Translations under genes and position numbers: made by a program
Shown: one piece after another, positions 47,691 to 59,899 of the stretch
Numbering within the stretch: the stretch's first letter is position 1
How the letters are laid out: each line of letters starts with the position of its first letter
Source of the DNA: Homalodisca vitripennis
Taxonomy: Eukaryota; Arthropoda; Insecta; Hemiptera; Cicadellidae
DNA: 64,000 nt
NCBI RefSeq assembly: GCF_021130785.1
Contig: NW_025776786.1
Coordinates: 1-64,000 of the forward strand
Direction: 5' to 3'
The notes under the pieces: model-generated
Told to the model about the DNA's origin: nothing
Database searches by the model: none
The model's input: only the letters and a program-made list of their open reading frames with translations

Positions 47691-50600
47691 CACGATAAAA
47701 CCAAACGTGTTATCCCTTCAAATTATTCATCCACAATAAGTTTAATTGAGCAGAACTGATTTATTCTCCGATTTGTTAATAAATTACCGCTTTATGTTTT
47801 CCAAGCAAGAACTGAACTGCAGTAGGCCAATAGATATAAATCTTTTTTCCTCAACTATTTTGTATTTCCTTCTTTTTGTGTCAAGCGTTTTGAATTTAAC
47901 AAAATCAGTTAGTCTTTTACAAGCTGAGAGCCTTAATTCGATAGCATTAGCACACAACCTGGTTATTCTTAAAAGCGATAGAAATATTTCTTCTCAATAT
48001 CCAGCCTAACAGGTTTTTGTGGAGGTTGAGATAGGAGTATATAGAAAGGGTATTTTGTTGTTTGACATACTTAAAATGGACTATCAGATAGTTGAATGTT
48101 ATTTATCTCACTGTCAGACCATCTTATGTGAGTTAAAAATATCTTTTTTGTCTGAAGCAAATTATTTAAGCGTGAAGCTAAGGTAAATTGAGATATAAGG
48201 TCAATGATTTTAATTTAACTCCTTTTAACAACGCTCATTTTAACCGCCATCATAACTAGTATGGTTGAACACTTATTTCATTCTTAGGCGATTATTCTAT
48301 GAATTCCAAAAAAAAAAAAACAGGTAGTGTCTTATGTGCATTATGTAACGTAACCTAACTATCTTAAAAGGATTTAAGTTTGTATACAAGTTATATTGTT
48401 TCCTTCATCGGACATGTATTATGTACAGTATCATCATACATCATAGAACATGATCGAAATTTGTGGTAAATACAAGAAAACTGTAAAAGCTTGAAGATCG
48501 AAATACGTTTAACCATAATATTAGATAAAGAGAATCCAGGCAAGGCATCACGGGTAAAATGGGCAATGTTAAATTAAATTAAATATATGATATGGCTTAA
48601 TAAAGGGTTTCCCACGAGGAATAAAGCAAAATGAATGATCTTACCCAATCATTTCTCCAACGAAACTCGCAGACAATGAAAATAAAATTCACTGTTTAAT
48701 TGAATTGGTATCGGATGTGGTGGATCGATCCTACTTGTATTACAATTCCCAATAGAACTGAATACATTTCCTGGGACGAAAGTCAATCATATCTCCATAT
48801 CAAATCGCAATACTCTTACATCTACTCCCTGATTGCACACCAACTCCTCGCTCGTCCATCACTATCCATAACACGTTTTAGATCCTGCTTCGTATTTTAG
48901 AGTTTATATTTTAACCACTCAAATTTACCTTCCTGAGTGTTCTGATTTATTTCTGAGTATTCTCTGTTAGAAACTTAAAATAAATTAATCTGTTGGTAAA
49001 ACTATTCTTTCAAAGTAGTCTTGTTTTAAAATCTCTTGTGCATGTACATTCTCACAAATTCAGGATAAAGAAAACTCGAGGATGTTTAAAAATTCAGGAT
49101 GTCGCAATTATCTTAAAAAAGATAAACATTTTATAATTGTATGCTTACTTAACCAATGAACAAATGCACGTGGTTGTACTAAATTGAACTAATACCACAT
49201 TTAAATATGTATGAGTTGTCAGTGTTAAACCACCCTTACTAAAATTATTATTTTAAAGCAGATGAAATATGTTACGCAGGTTACTGTCAAGGGACTGTGA
49301 TTACCAATATATTTACAATTTTAACGGCAATTACTCAACCACTCAAAATAATTCAAGACCAGCCTATTGAGCATATTTTGAGCATGTAAATTTGAATATG
49401 TTCATTGACAGACATTGTACTACACTATTAGAAAATTGCGGTTTTACGATATCACGAGTTACATAAGAAGGAAAAATTTGCAGTTGATGTAGTCCCGTAC
49501 GATATTTTGGTTTGTCCTGCTAGTTTTACAGTTGCACATTTAGAACTGAAGGACTAACTGTTACGTTTACTAATCGGATAGGAATAATATACAACTTAGA
49601 ACCGCACACTGCGCTTCCTCCTTTCTCATTAGTTCACGGTAATTATTTATGCTCCTCCCTTTCAACTAGTGCCATGTTCAGGATTTAGGTTGGTAGGTGA
49701 ATTTGCACCCTTCCTTGAATGTAAATATTTATTAACTATTATACACAGTGATTAACAAACTACAGATTTTTTTATAGTTGTATGGGTTTTATAAATCTAA
49801 ATAGGATAGTAAGCATTGCATTATTTAGAGTGCTATTTCATGCAAGCCACACAGTACTTTATTAAATTTAAACAGAATAACTAAATGGATAGATACATAA
49901 TATAAAAAACGACATCACTGAAATTCATAATAAAACTGAAAACGGAAACATGATATGTTTGGATGGTTAAAATCGTTCTGGGATTAATGAAATCAGGACC
50001 ACTACGTTTCTTAATCTGAAATCTTATAACTGTATCTTTCTTAGGTGTAAATGACTATTCTAAGACGTAACTGAAATGATAGTTCAAATAAACAGATTAT
50101 ACCAGAGCATTGCATAACGAAGTGCCAGGAAGCACAGCAACCGTGAACTCCATTGTACACTCTCTAAAACATGCACTTATTAAAAAAAAAAAACAACAAT
50201 AGTTATTATAAACGATTTATAGAATACAGGTCTCAACAGGTCTGCACTGAACGGCCAGCCAATGAGAACTGATTTGAGCCAATCATAAATGGTTGTACTC
50301 ACAGAAGAAACAATAAGACTGTAAAGCACGAAACGGTATGGGCCTTTTTTGTTGGTTCATTCAAGTTAATATTCTCAAACCCACATTGCTGTGAGTCTGC
50401 ATTGGTTTATTGGAAATGTCTAGTATGTTGGATACTTTAAGTTTCCTATAGATATCCTTTCTTCTCAATTGGTAATAAAAGCGGCATAATTTCAGCTGAT
50501 GGTTGACTGATTGTTTGATCCGCTAATTTAATATAGTAATACTCAATTAATTTCTGTTTAATTAAAATAGTTACGTGATATATTAATTTGGCCTTATGCG

Positions 50601-52404
50601 AATTCATAGGATGGTCTTGGATCGAAAAAAGCGATTAGCAATTTTTACTTTTCTGTTTGACCAATATTAAAACCTCAGAGTAAACCTAGATACCTGCGGA
50701 AATCACGCAGGAACCTCGAAAGTTTTTCAAATTTAAATTTTGTGCAGAAAAGGAGCAAGATTTTTTATTCCAATCTGAGATGTGATATTAAACGAATGAT
50801 CCACGTGGACATAACTTCAAGAGCTGGTATACGTCTTGTGATGACTTGAATTGAATTTTAATTTTAGTGAACTTCATCAAAAGAACTGAGTTCTCTGAAC
50901 TTGAGCGGATTAAAGAGGGCGTGAGTGTTGCCTTAAGTTTAATAATTGTAATGAAACGTACTCTAGATAATATCTTACTTTAATTAATTTGTGTAATGTA
51001 ACTAATGTTTGTTAAAATTAGATTACAGTACATAAAATATCGTATATTGTATATGTTTAATTACCAGTGTTGAAATATGAGAGTTAGAACTAATGTGTTT
51101 ACCTTATGCAAGTGACTATATTTATACATTCCTCTGCAATGAATGATTAAGCCATCGTATGTTTATGATTTTAATGTTAAAGTTAAACACTCGTTTTCCC
51201 ATAATAAATAGGATAAATGCATAACAATTATAATAATATCCTTTTTTAGGGGCCTCAACTGAATAAGAACAGCCAGAGTTTTAAGATGTGAACCAGTTAG
51301 GTTTTCTGCTGCCAATACTTTCCTTAGATGGTTTGTAATGTTATCAGTAAGAAAAATATACAAATGTATTGGAGTTTTACATATTTTATTTATTCTAACC
51401 AAGCAAAATCAGCCATTAGAACAGTGTTTTGGGCTTCTAAGACCAACTGTATTAAATAAACTGTGATAAATACGAGCAAACTATAATGATTGCTATGTTA
51501 TAAATATAGATATATACAAATATAAACTCATTTAGATAGACATACGTTGTAAGCTTTGTCGTTTGTTAAGATAATTTTGAGAATGGTTGGCAAAAGTTAT
51601 TATTATGTGACAAATAACGCATTTTCTTATGGTGGATATTCCACTCTCCAAATTTTCTTAATATTTATTCTTGAAATTGGAATATGAGTAGCTAGCAGTT
51701 GAATTTGATCTCTAAAATGGCAGGACTGGATTGCACTTCTCTGTACATTTGTAATTAGGGTCCGGTAAACCAATATGTGCCATTCCTCGTATCACGTAGT
51801 ACATCAAAGACTGCTAATGAAACCATAGAATACATACTGAACTGGAATACAATTATTTTTAATTACTATATTCATTTAATGCAATACTTTTAACACAAAT
51901 AAATGTTAAACACCTTAATACATTTTTGCACAGCCAATAATTAATGGCACCATTTACAGATAGCGAGAATGGCGTATCAAACTAAAAACAAAAAATAAAA
52001 CATTTCTTGAAGGGAATTTACAAAAACACATGTTCTGTTGTAGCCTTTAAATGTAAAAGAAAACGGTGAGCGCAAACCACATTCTGAGATTGCCTTACTG
52101 AGAGCAATTCCACATTGCATAAATGTAATTTAAACTCTGATCTTTATTTAAGCAGGGAATCTAGCTGACACATCTTTATTAGTAGCTGAAAGTGTTTTGC
52201 ATCACGTAATAAAATAATTTTTAATAGGATCTATTGGCAATGTTAGTCTATATTTGATAGAAAATACAAAAGCTTACTGGTTTTGAAATTTGCAGTAGAA
52301 TTACCTTAATATAGAAACTTTTTTCTTGCAATAAATACTATAGTTCCCTTTGCTTTTAAGATTTAAACTTAATAGTTATTCAAAGGTACACGTATTTAAC
52401 TACA
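47691..52404. repeat. Block C, central part, no gene
   Basis: From 48,540 onward it is paralogous to A 6,780-10,620; the landmarks are given in the block A entry. Chance ORFs only, including 51,163-51,402 minus. Confidence 0.5.
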
Positions 52405-52620
52405 CAGTGGTCAGAGCTAGATAAAGCAGGGCCCCGGAACTGTGTAATTACATAGTCCCAGGTAAAGGTAAGTACTGTACATGATACTTAGGGCTATAAT
52501 AGCAGGCTGGGAACTTAATCCGGCCAACCTTAACACCCCATAAACGTCTGCGCGGTCCTTTACGGTAAAGTAACACCTCTATTTATTCACGTCTGAAGAT
52601 AGACAGCCATCAGTATTCGT
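52405..52620 (+). repeat. Conserved GC-richer element, C copy
   Basis: Homologous to 13,850-14,040. It has a 16-base insertion (TAGATAAAGCAGGGCC-like) after the acceptor-like TCAG, and keeps CCCAG|GTAAAGGTAAGT, GGGCTATAATAGCAG and CATAAACGTCTGCGCG. It precedes the 54-bp unit in C but follows it in A. Confidence 0.5.
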
Positions 52621-53289
52621 ATAATAAGTGGAAACTAAGGGCAGAATATATGTATAGAGGGTAAAAAATCCTTTTCTGGAATGTTTTAAAATTAATAACG
52701 TAATTACTTCAAGAAATGATAAAATCTACATCCAAATCCAATTTAAAATTCTAATTTCTGATCATTCTTGAATTTAGCATGAATCTGCAATTGCGGCTTC
52801 TCAATATAATCGTAGATTTACTCTATGTTCCTAGAAATATGATAATTGTTGAAACAAGAAAATATAAGGAATATAATATATGTCATAAGTTGTTCGTAAA
52901 TCATAAGCCAATAGTAAATTGCGGTCGTCACGGCATAAAAAGAATGGTAGCCAAAAGTGAAATGGAGACCAATTTTTTAAATTTTTGTTTCATTATAGAC
53001 GTATTTCTAAAAACTATATTGTTACTTTGCATTGGTTAATTACAAATATGTAATCTGATTGTTAGTTCATTTCTCAGAACTGGCAACCAAATCGGCCTTA
53101 TTTTGACTGCCGATTTACTGATCAGTTGGTCTGCTAAAAGGACTATTGTCATTAAAGAAACAAAGCTGTAATAGACATATTCTATAGAAATAATCAGTTT
53201 TTATTAATATAAAATATGTATTAAACCTACACTAGGTTCCATAATGTCCTACCTACACCTAGTCCTTCGTGATGAAACATTGTAGCTTG

Positions 53290-53510
53290 TATACGTACTT
53301 CACTAATGAACAAAACGACCACTACTGCTGCATGTGGCAGTCGAGACGGATAATGTATCTAGTAACCCAGAGGGACGAGTGATGAACTTAGTTTCCTTCT
53401 CTGTTGTAAACATACAGCAATTAATTGTATTGACTTTTCGTTGTGTTGCAATTTAGAGCTACAGATGTGTGGCAATATTCAGTCGGTCACAATGGAGTAA
53501 ATATTGAGAA
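53290..53510 (+). repeat. 'CCACTACTGCTGCCAGT' element, copy 4
   Basis: CCACTACTGCTGCATGTGGC, AATGTATCTAGTAACCCAG, GGGACGAGTGATGAACTTAG, TTCGTTGTGTTGCAATTTAG and TCAGTCGGTCACAATGGAGT give the same order of motifs as copies 1-3. Its position relative to block landmarks differs from the copies at 17,890 and 62,110, so the element has also moved or duplicated locally. Confidence 0.55.
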
Positions 53511-53861
53511 TGATTGCACTAAAGAAGTCAATATAGTTCACTTATGTGTTTCTCTCACTCATTACTCTCTCATTACTCTCAATATATTGTGACTCGTAGT
53601 ATTTTTATCACACCGAAAGTTTTCTTTTGAATTAATATACTTAATACTATATTACTTAGTAGTAGGGTCTAACTCTATACCTTTCCTTAAACTCCCACGT
53701 CTAAATTGAGCGTTTGTGTATTTTAGTTAGCCTTGTGGCAATTTAGGATTACCAGTAATAATTAGGATTATTTCTATCGTGTCATTGTTACTTTTATTTA
53801 ATTATACCAAGAAGGCTTAGTAACCTCTTATCACACTGAGACATAAAATGACCTTGCTTCT

Positions 53862-54130
53862 GGAGTGACAGGATATTCAGGATGTATGAACCTGGAGGTA
53901 GAGGACGCCTCACCCGGAGTGACAGGATATTCAGGATGTACGAACCTGGAGGTAGAGGAAACCTCACCCGGAGTGACAGGATATTCAGGATGTACGAACC
54001 TGGAGGTAGAGGACACCTCACCCGGAGTGACAGGATATTCAGGATGTACGAACCTGGAGGTAGAGGACGCCTCACCCGGAGTGACAGGATATTCAGGATG
54101 TGAATACCTGGAGGTAGAGGACGCCTTCTG
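53862..54130 (+). repeat. 54-bp minisatellite, five units
   Basis: Unit starts (GGAGTGACAGGATATTCAGG) are at 53,862, 53,916, 53,970, 54,024 and 54,078, exactly 54 bp apart with very few substitutions. Because 54 is divisible by three, long frames stay open on both strands and would encode 18-residue repeats. There is no start context, no homologous frame in the single-unit paralogue at 11,917, and equal openness on both strands, so I treat these frames as by-products. A recent expansion. Confidence 0.95.
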
Positions 54131-55015
54131 GTGAGATCACACGAGGAGTGATAGAGGACTATATCTCAGTAATGTCACCTCGGAAGAGGGGAAGTCTTCG
54201 GTCAAATCGGGGAGGAAACATCACTCTATTATGTCTTGGCTAACGCGAAGTTTACCAAAAACGGAGGTCAATCCATTCCAATACTCATCCCCCGCAGTAG
54301 ACTATAACAAACGATCCACACTCGATATCTGCGGTTAGTAGTGTGCCGCTCCTGGACATACACGGGTATACCGGATTTTATTGATAAACCCAGTGCAGGT
54401 TCAACTGGAAGGTAAATGAAATGAAAATTCATTTATTTAAACAGGGAAAGTTAGGGCCTTATGGCCCTTTCTTACACTTAACCTGTCTGATCAATAATTA
54501 TTAACAATATTAACCAAATTAATATTAACACTAATCTACCTTACTAAATACATTAAATTAAACATTAATCTAAACACACACAAATTATAAATATGATACC
54601 TTTAAATAAAAATAAATACAAATATAATTATACAGTCATAACACAAAATAATAGTACAACTTCCATTTATAATAAGAACCAAAAACTATAATTAAAACCT
54701 AATAACAATAATTTATAAATATATAATAAGAATATTTTTGAAATAAATAATATATATGCAGTTTTGTCTCACTCACACTCCTCACACACAATGCCAGCAC
54801 CACACCCACGGACCCCTAGGACGGACCCGCCCCGACCAACCGTTCATGGTACAAACGTCTCAGTGCCGCCACAAACCGCCGATCTCTCTCAATGGAAGTG
54901 ATTTCTGGGGGGAGGGAGTTCCACAGTCGACAACCCATCACTTGAAAAGATCTATCAAATACTACAGTCCTGTGTTGGGGCATTCTTAAGGTACGAGAAC
55001 CAGAGCGAGTGCTTC

Positions 55016-57829
55016 TTACACTATCATGAGATATAAATTGGAAATAGTTTGAAAAATATTTTGGAAATCCAGATTGTAAACTTGAATGAAAAATTGAACT
55101 AAATTTAGTATTTTGATTGATCGTTGTTCTTTTAATTTCAAAATATTTCCCTGAATATAGTACGGTGTAATGTGTTGGTCTCGTCTCACATCATAAACGT
55201 AACGTAAACAGTAGTTTTCAGTCCTTTGCAGCTTCTCACTAAGTGCTACCGTCATGTCATTCATCACAGAGTTGCAGTAATTGAAGTGTGGAAGTACTAG
55301 TGATTTTGTCAACAGTAGTTTGATCCGTTCAGGTAGAAATCTTTGTAAGCGTTTCAGTGAGTGGACAGATGCGAAGACTTTTTTACATATATCCCTTACC
55401 GCTTCCGTCCAAGTCAAATTCGAGTTAAATGTCAAACCAAGATTTTTCACTGTTTCGTAGTATGGTAGAGTAGTTCCGTCAATATTTAAGGATTCAATAG
55501 TGTTCGGGTCCAGAAAGTTCCGTAAACGTGTGTGGCATATAAGTATTGGTTTGGTTTTTGCATGGTTTAGTGTAAGCCCATGGTTTCCACACCATAAAAC
55601 AATATTTTTAATGTCGTCATTGATCCTGTTGCAGTCATTAATGTAGTTAACGTCAAAGTGCAAGTGTATTTGTAGGTCATCAGCGTACATGTGATACCTG
55701 CAGTATTTGAGAACTCTGTGAATGTCATTTACATACAGTACAAAGAGTAGGGGACCCAGGATAGAACCCTGAGGCACCCCACAAGTAACACACCCCCAGT
55801 CCGAAGTCATGTCAGCAACCTTGACACACTGCCTTCTTTCTGACAGATATGATCTCAGCCAATTAAGAACATGATCAGAAAGCCCTACTACCCTTAATTT
55901 AGCTAACAGTAACTTGTGGTTTACGCTGTCGAAAGCTTTAGAAAAATCAAAGAGAGTAAGAATTGTGCCCTGTCTATGGTTCATGGCGAGTCGTATGTCA
56001 TCAGTTACCTTTAGCAGTACAGTTTCAGTACTGTGGTTATTGCGAAAACCAGATGAGTAGTCACTTAATATGTTATAGTTAGTCAGATATTCAGTAATTT
56101 GACAGTGCACAATTCTCTCAAGGCCTTTAGATAGTGCAGGTAGAATACTTATCGGCCTGTAATCCGAGCATGACACTGGAGCTGAGATCTTGTTGAGGGG
56201 GAGGACAAGGGCAGACTTTCATTGAAAAGGGAAAACACAGCTTCTTAATGACGTGTTGAAGATTAAAGTAATAATATTGAGGACAGCAAAAAGGATATTT
56301 TTAATGAGGCGTATTGGAATACCGTCATACCCCACAGCATTGCTGCGGATACGGCGTATAGCCCTCAACACGTCACCCTGTATCACTGGCTTAAAACTAA
56401 ACTCAGGATAATTTCGCCTGTGATCAGGTAAGTTATCAAGATAGGTTAAGTAGTCATTCACTTGACCTTGGTTGATGGACTACAAGAAGTGAAAAAGGTA
56501 TTTAATTCATTCAATGGGATATGGACCTGATGTGATTCACGTTGCTTTCCCACCCCAAGGCTTTTAACCTTTCGCCATAAGTCGCTTGACGACTGTTTTC
56601 TATTCTCAAAAAGACTTCGCGTGTATCTCAGTCTGGAATTGCGTAGAAGCTGCTTAACCCTATTCCTAAGTTCACGGTACTGGTCCATAAGTATAAGATC
56701 TTGGGAGCGCCTCGCTCTCCTGTACAGACTGTCGCGATGTGCCATCACACTGAGAATTTCGTTTGTCATCCAGGGCACTGGACGCCTTTTACTAATACGC
56801 TTTGTCACTATAGGTGCATGTTTGTCATAAACACCCATGATGGTTTTATTAAAATCATCCACCATATCATCTACAGATTCAAGGTTTTCAAGGTTTTGCC
56901 ATGAAATCATCAAAATATCAGACATAAACGCAGCCTCATCCATATTTTTAAAATCTCTGTATTTTATGAAGTAACTTGAGCCTTAGGTATATTTACAAAA
57001 TAAACACAATAGATTAGGTCATGTTTTGATATGGCAGGGACTGGAAGTTGCCCATGAAGGACGATATGCTGTGGTTCTAAAACAACCATAAGGTCAAAGA
57101 GAGTGTCAGATCCGGCAGTGTTGTGTGTCGGTTCCAGTGACAGTATTGTCAGATTACAAGAATCGAGACTAGAAGTCAGTTGTCTATAGTCATAGTCGTG
57201 ATTGTTTTTTCAGTAAATCAGTATTGAAGTCGCCCATGATCAATATTCGACTATATCCATGCATAAGTTGCAAGAGAGCACTTTCAAAGTCTGCCAGATG
57301 ACCAGTCCTGCGCGGGCGATAACACACTCCCAGTAATAGTACATCCGAACCAGACAAACCAATTTCAATGAAAATTAATTCGGGCCTGGCCGAGTACTCA
57401 GATGGAGATAACGCAAGCTGTTTACATCTCAAGCCCTCCCAGACATAAACCGCAACACCTCCACCTGTCTTTCCCAGTCTGTCGTTCCGCTGCAGATTAT
57501 ATCCGGGAAGGGCCATCTCACTTATGTGAATACTCGGCTTGAGCCACGTTTCCGAAATGCCAATCAGATCAAAATTTTGAGGCCGAAATATTTCTCTGAT
57601 CTCATCAATATACCCCCCTCAGCGACTGAGCATTAATATGTGCGGCTTTCAAGTGTCTAGGGTAAGGCGCTAAGGAGCTAGATAAGATATCAGCTGTGGA
57701 TGGACGAGTCGGTAAGGGGAGGGGGACCGGTCGGTCGGCGCGGCGACAGCTGTGCGGACCCGCATCCTGGGTCCACAGTCCACGGTGGCGCGACACGCCC
57801 GCCCCGGCCCGCGGCCGCGGCACTGACAT
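55016..57829 (-). pseudogene. LINE ORF2: endonuclease and reverse transcriptase, broken
   Basis: About 938 codons from the ATG at 57,829, normal for the family. The AP-type endonuclease is recognisable from HINAQSLRG (about 57,620), SETWL, GGGVAVYV, GDFNTD (about 57,220) and ISKHDLIY. Reverse transcriptase motifs follow: DYRPISILPALSKGLERI, FDFSKAFDSVNHKLL, GVPQGSILGPLLFVLYVNDI, the catalytic YADDLQIH (about 55,680) and VKNLGLTFNSNLTW. The breaks are a frameshift in a G run (57,611-57,617), one in an A run (T run on plus, about 57,206-57,211), its return near 56,970, another near 56,460, and an in-frame TGA at 56,219-56,221 that most likely replaced a Trp codon. The 55,016-56,218 part, holding all catalytic motifs, is uninterrupted for about 400 codons. 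Not functional as written. Confidence 0.9.
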
Positions 57830-57884
57830 ACCCACACACACTCATCCACTCAATAATGCTCCTAACTATTTTTACCTGAGCCAA

Positions 57885-58403
57885 AACACAGTTACATGCT
57901 GTACGGCTCCTTGTGCGAAAATAAAATAAAATAGGGGTGCAATAATAAAATAATTATAACAATGGAATACAATAATAAAATGCTGTATAAAACTAAAAGG
58001 TTTATAAATTTATATAATTAATTACGGTAGTCGAAATAAAAATATACTAACAAAATAAAGAAGATTTGTGTTAACATAAATGAAAAATAAAAAAAATAGT
58101 TTTTTCCCATGTAGAAATGTTCATAATGTTTTCTATTTAAAACCATTAATGGTTTATTACATGTTTTTTTCTTTATGCTATTCAAAAACCGAGTGCAATG
58201 TAAAACACAATATAAAGTAATAACACATAAATTAACATATATACATACAAACATACATACATAATAAAAAAGGAAAAACAATCAAGCCTTACTTTTACTT
58301 TACCTATAGAAAAAAAATCATAATAAATTAGGCTATAAATAGTTTTTTAATTAAAAAAAAAAAAATGAAATACTTCTAATTTAAGCTACTTTAAATCAAT
58401 AGA
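57885..58403. other. AT-rich inter-ORF segment of the LINE
   Basis: An abrupt AT-rich stretch between two GC-rich ORFs, with AATAAA/AATAAT runs and an A run of 13 at 58,354-58,366. It may be a normal inter-ORF spacer or a nested insertion of another short element. The 87-codon frame on the minus strand is low-complexity and hydrophobic; I do not call it. Confidence 0.5.
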
Positions 58404-59084
58404 TTACTTTACGTCCGCCAACCATGTAGCCTTGCCCTTGTGTGCACGGCTGTCCACCCACATCACTCGGCCGTCGCTGGTCCAGCAGCTGCGCAGCCCA
58501 TGGACCTCGACCGCCCGCCGGTACACCTCTTGGCGCCGCGCCGTCAGGTCCTCGCGCACCACCACGCCGGTCCCCTTCAGTCTCTTCTTGGCGGCGTAGA
58601 CTGCTCGGCGGTCCCGGTGACTGACGAAGCGGACGATTATAGCCCAAGGCCTGGTTCTGCCGTCAGCCGCTGGAGGTTGAGGTCTTCCAACCCTGTGGGA
58701 GCGGCTGATTGACGCCTCCGTCATCTCCAGCCCCAGCTTCTCCTGGCAGAGCTTCACAACCAGGGCGTCGGTGTTCTCCCCCTGTTCCTCGGGTACACCG
58801 TAGACACGGACGTTGCTCCGCCGGGTGTACTGCTCCAAGTCATCCACCCGCTCCGCGTGCGCCACCTCCATCCTCACCATGTCCGTCCTCAGTTTTGTCA
58901 GCTCCTCGCTGAGTCGGCTGATCTCTTGATTGGCTTTCAAGAGCGCAGTCTGGACAGCTTCCTCGACCAAAACCTTCAGTTTAGCCACAAGGGCGTCAAC
59001 GGCGCCGGCGTGAGAAAACCATTCCCCCACGCACGCCTCGATGGATTGGTGGACCGTAGTCGGGGTCTGTTTACCTCCAGGCAT
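58404..59084 (-). CDS. LINE ORF1 protein (coiled coil plus RRM-like), intact
   Basis: 226 residues from the first ATG (59,084). The frame is open further upstream but has no earlier ATG. Residues 28-88 are rich in heptad-spaced leucines and valines (VDALVAKLKVLVEEAV, EISRLSEELTKLRTDM), a coiled coil expected to drive trimer formation. LEQYTRRSNVRVYGVPEE (83-100) marks the start of an RRM-like RNA-binding domain, continuing to WAIIVRF (147-153). A basic C-terminal part (154-190; HRDRRAVYAAKKRLK, VVVREDLTARR) follows. This is the layout of L1-type ORF1 proteins, which also occurs in some CR1/L2 and jockey-like elements. It lacks CCHC knuckles. It would coat the element's RNA. Unlike ORF2 it has no break. 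Codon use is GC-rich, unlike the surrounding DNA. Confidence 0.85.
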   Translation of the reverse strand: MPGGKQTPTTVHQSIEACVGEWFSHAGAVDALVAKLKVLVEEAVQTALLKANQEISRLSEELTKLRTDMVRMEVAHAERVDDLEQYTRRSNVRVYGVPEEQGENTDALVVKLCQEKLGLEMTEASISRSHRVGRPQPPAADGRTRPWAIIVRFVSHRDRRAVYAAKKRLKGTGVVVREDLTARRQEVYRRAVEVHGLRSCWTSDGRVMWVDSRAHKGKATWLADVK

Positions 59085-59684
59085 CGGTGAAGGTGAGACG
59101 GACGGATCAGATAAGAGGTGCTCCAAACCTTTCTTATAAGTAGATTGTAGAGGCACTCGCTTGACCTTTGATCCTGACCGAAGACCAGGGGAGACCGGAA
59201 CAATAATTGCTTAAATTAGGTTTTCTCTCTCTACAGTTCCGGCAGCACTTATTGGTTCCGATAAGACGGTAACGTAATCCAACACTGTCACGTACGTATA
59301 GTTTTCAAAACATAAAAAACTATTAGAACCCGTCAAACGCGATTAAAAATTCAGGAGCCGACGCACACACGTGTCTTAATGCAGGCTCATCCCCACTCTT
59401 CCAGCAAGGTATAACCCTCCAAAAGTAAACCCTCCTGTGGGGTTGCTATAAATTAGAATTTTGGTTAAGTACCTCATACAATATTGTAAGTTGGAAAAGG
59501 TGAGAAGCAAAATATTATGACCTGAACAGTAAACAATGATAAAGTAATTTAAAGCTTTTGAATACATATATGTGAAAATGCAAAGAACATATGTTTTAGT
59601 GTTTAATGTAGGCTACTTGATTGAATATACCTAAATATTTTACTCAAGGTAAAGGTTTAATACTGTATAAACAGTGACAGTTAT

Positions 59685-59685
<1 letters not shown>

Positions 59686-59781
<96 letters not shown>

Positions 59782-59824
59782 ATATATTTATATATCTGTA
59801 ATATTTCTTTTCTTTTCTTTTAAA

Positions 59825-59866
<42 letters not shown>

Positions 59867-59890
59867 ATAATGTTAAAGAAAAGAAAAGAC
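59686..59890. repeat. (TA)n microsatellite followed by a long palindrome
   Basis: About 100 bases of TA repeats (59,686-59,790), then CTTTTCTTTTCTTTT (about 59,807-59,821) and its inverted partner AAAGAAAAGAAAAG (59,873-59,886). They are separated by an AT-rich stretch that is itself nearly self-complementary (TTATTAATATATA... / ...ATATTGATAA). The whole 59,804-59,890 segment can fold into one hairpin with arms of about 35 bp and few mismatches. Confidence 0.85.
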
Positions 59891-59899
59891 GATTCTTTT

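Larger units (their letters stand above)
54415..59400 (-). mobile_element. Near full-length two-ORF LINE (jockey/CR1-like), minus strand
   Basis: The element runs from about 59,400 (5') to about 54,415 (3'). Block A homology breaks at 54,400 and resumes at 59,430 (CCTCCTGTGGGGTT; A 12,302), which fixes the insertion. AAGGTA at both borders (54,407-54,412 and 59,405-59,410) is a possible short target duplication. The order is 5' UTR, ORF1 (59,084-58,404), an AT-rich inter-ORF segment of about 570 bp, ORF2 (57,829-55,016), then an AT-rich 3' UTR whose end reads, on the minus strand, AATGAATTTTCATTTCATTT without a long poly(A). ORF1 is intact and ORF2 is broken. The high GC of the 5' half contrasts with the host DNA. 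Confidence 0.85.

Noticed and set aside
53794..54134. Overlapping frames of 60-93 codons encoding 18-residue repeats on both strands
   Set aside because: They are produced by the 54-bp period, which keeps every frame open. Both strands are equally open and the single-unit paralogue in block A has no such protein.
56621..56904. Plus-strand frames of 67-69 codons across ORF2
   Set aside because: Antisense shadows of the LINE endonuclease/reverse transcriptase linker.
58396..58912. Several long frames on the plus strand and other minus frames across ORF1
   Set aside because: Shadows of the GC-rich LINE ORF1.
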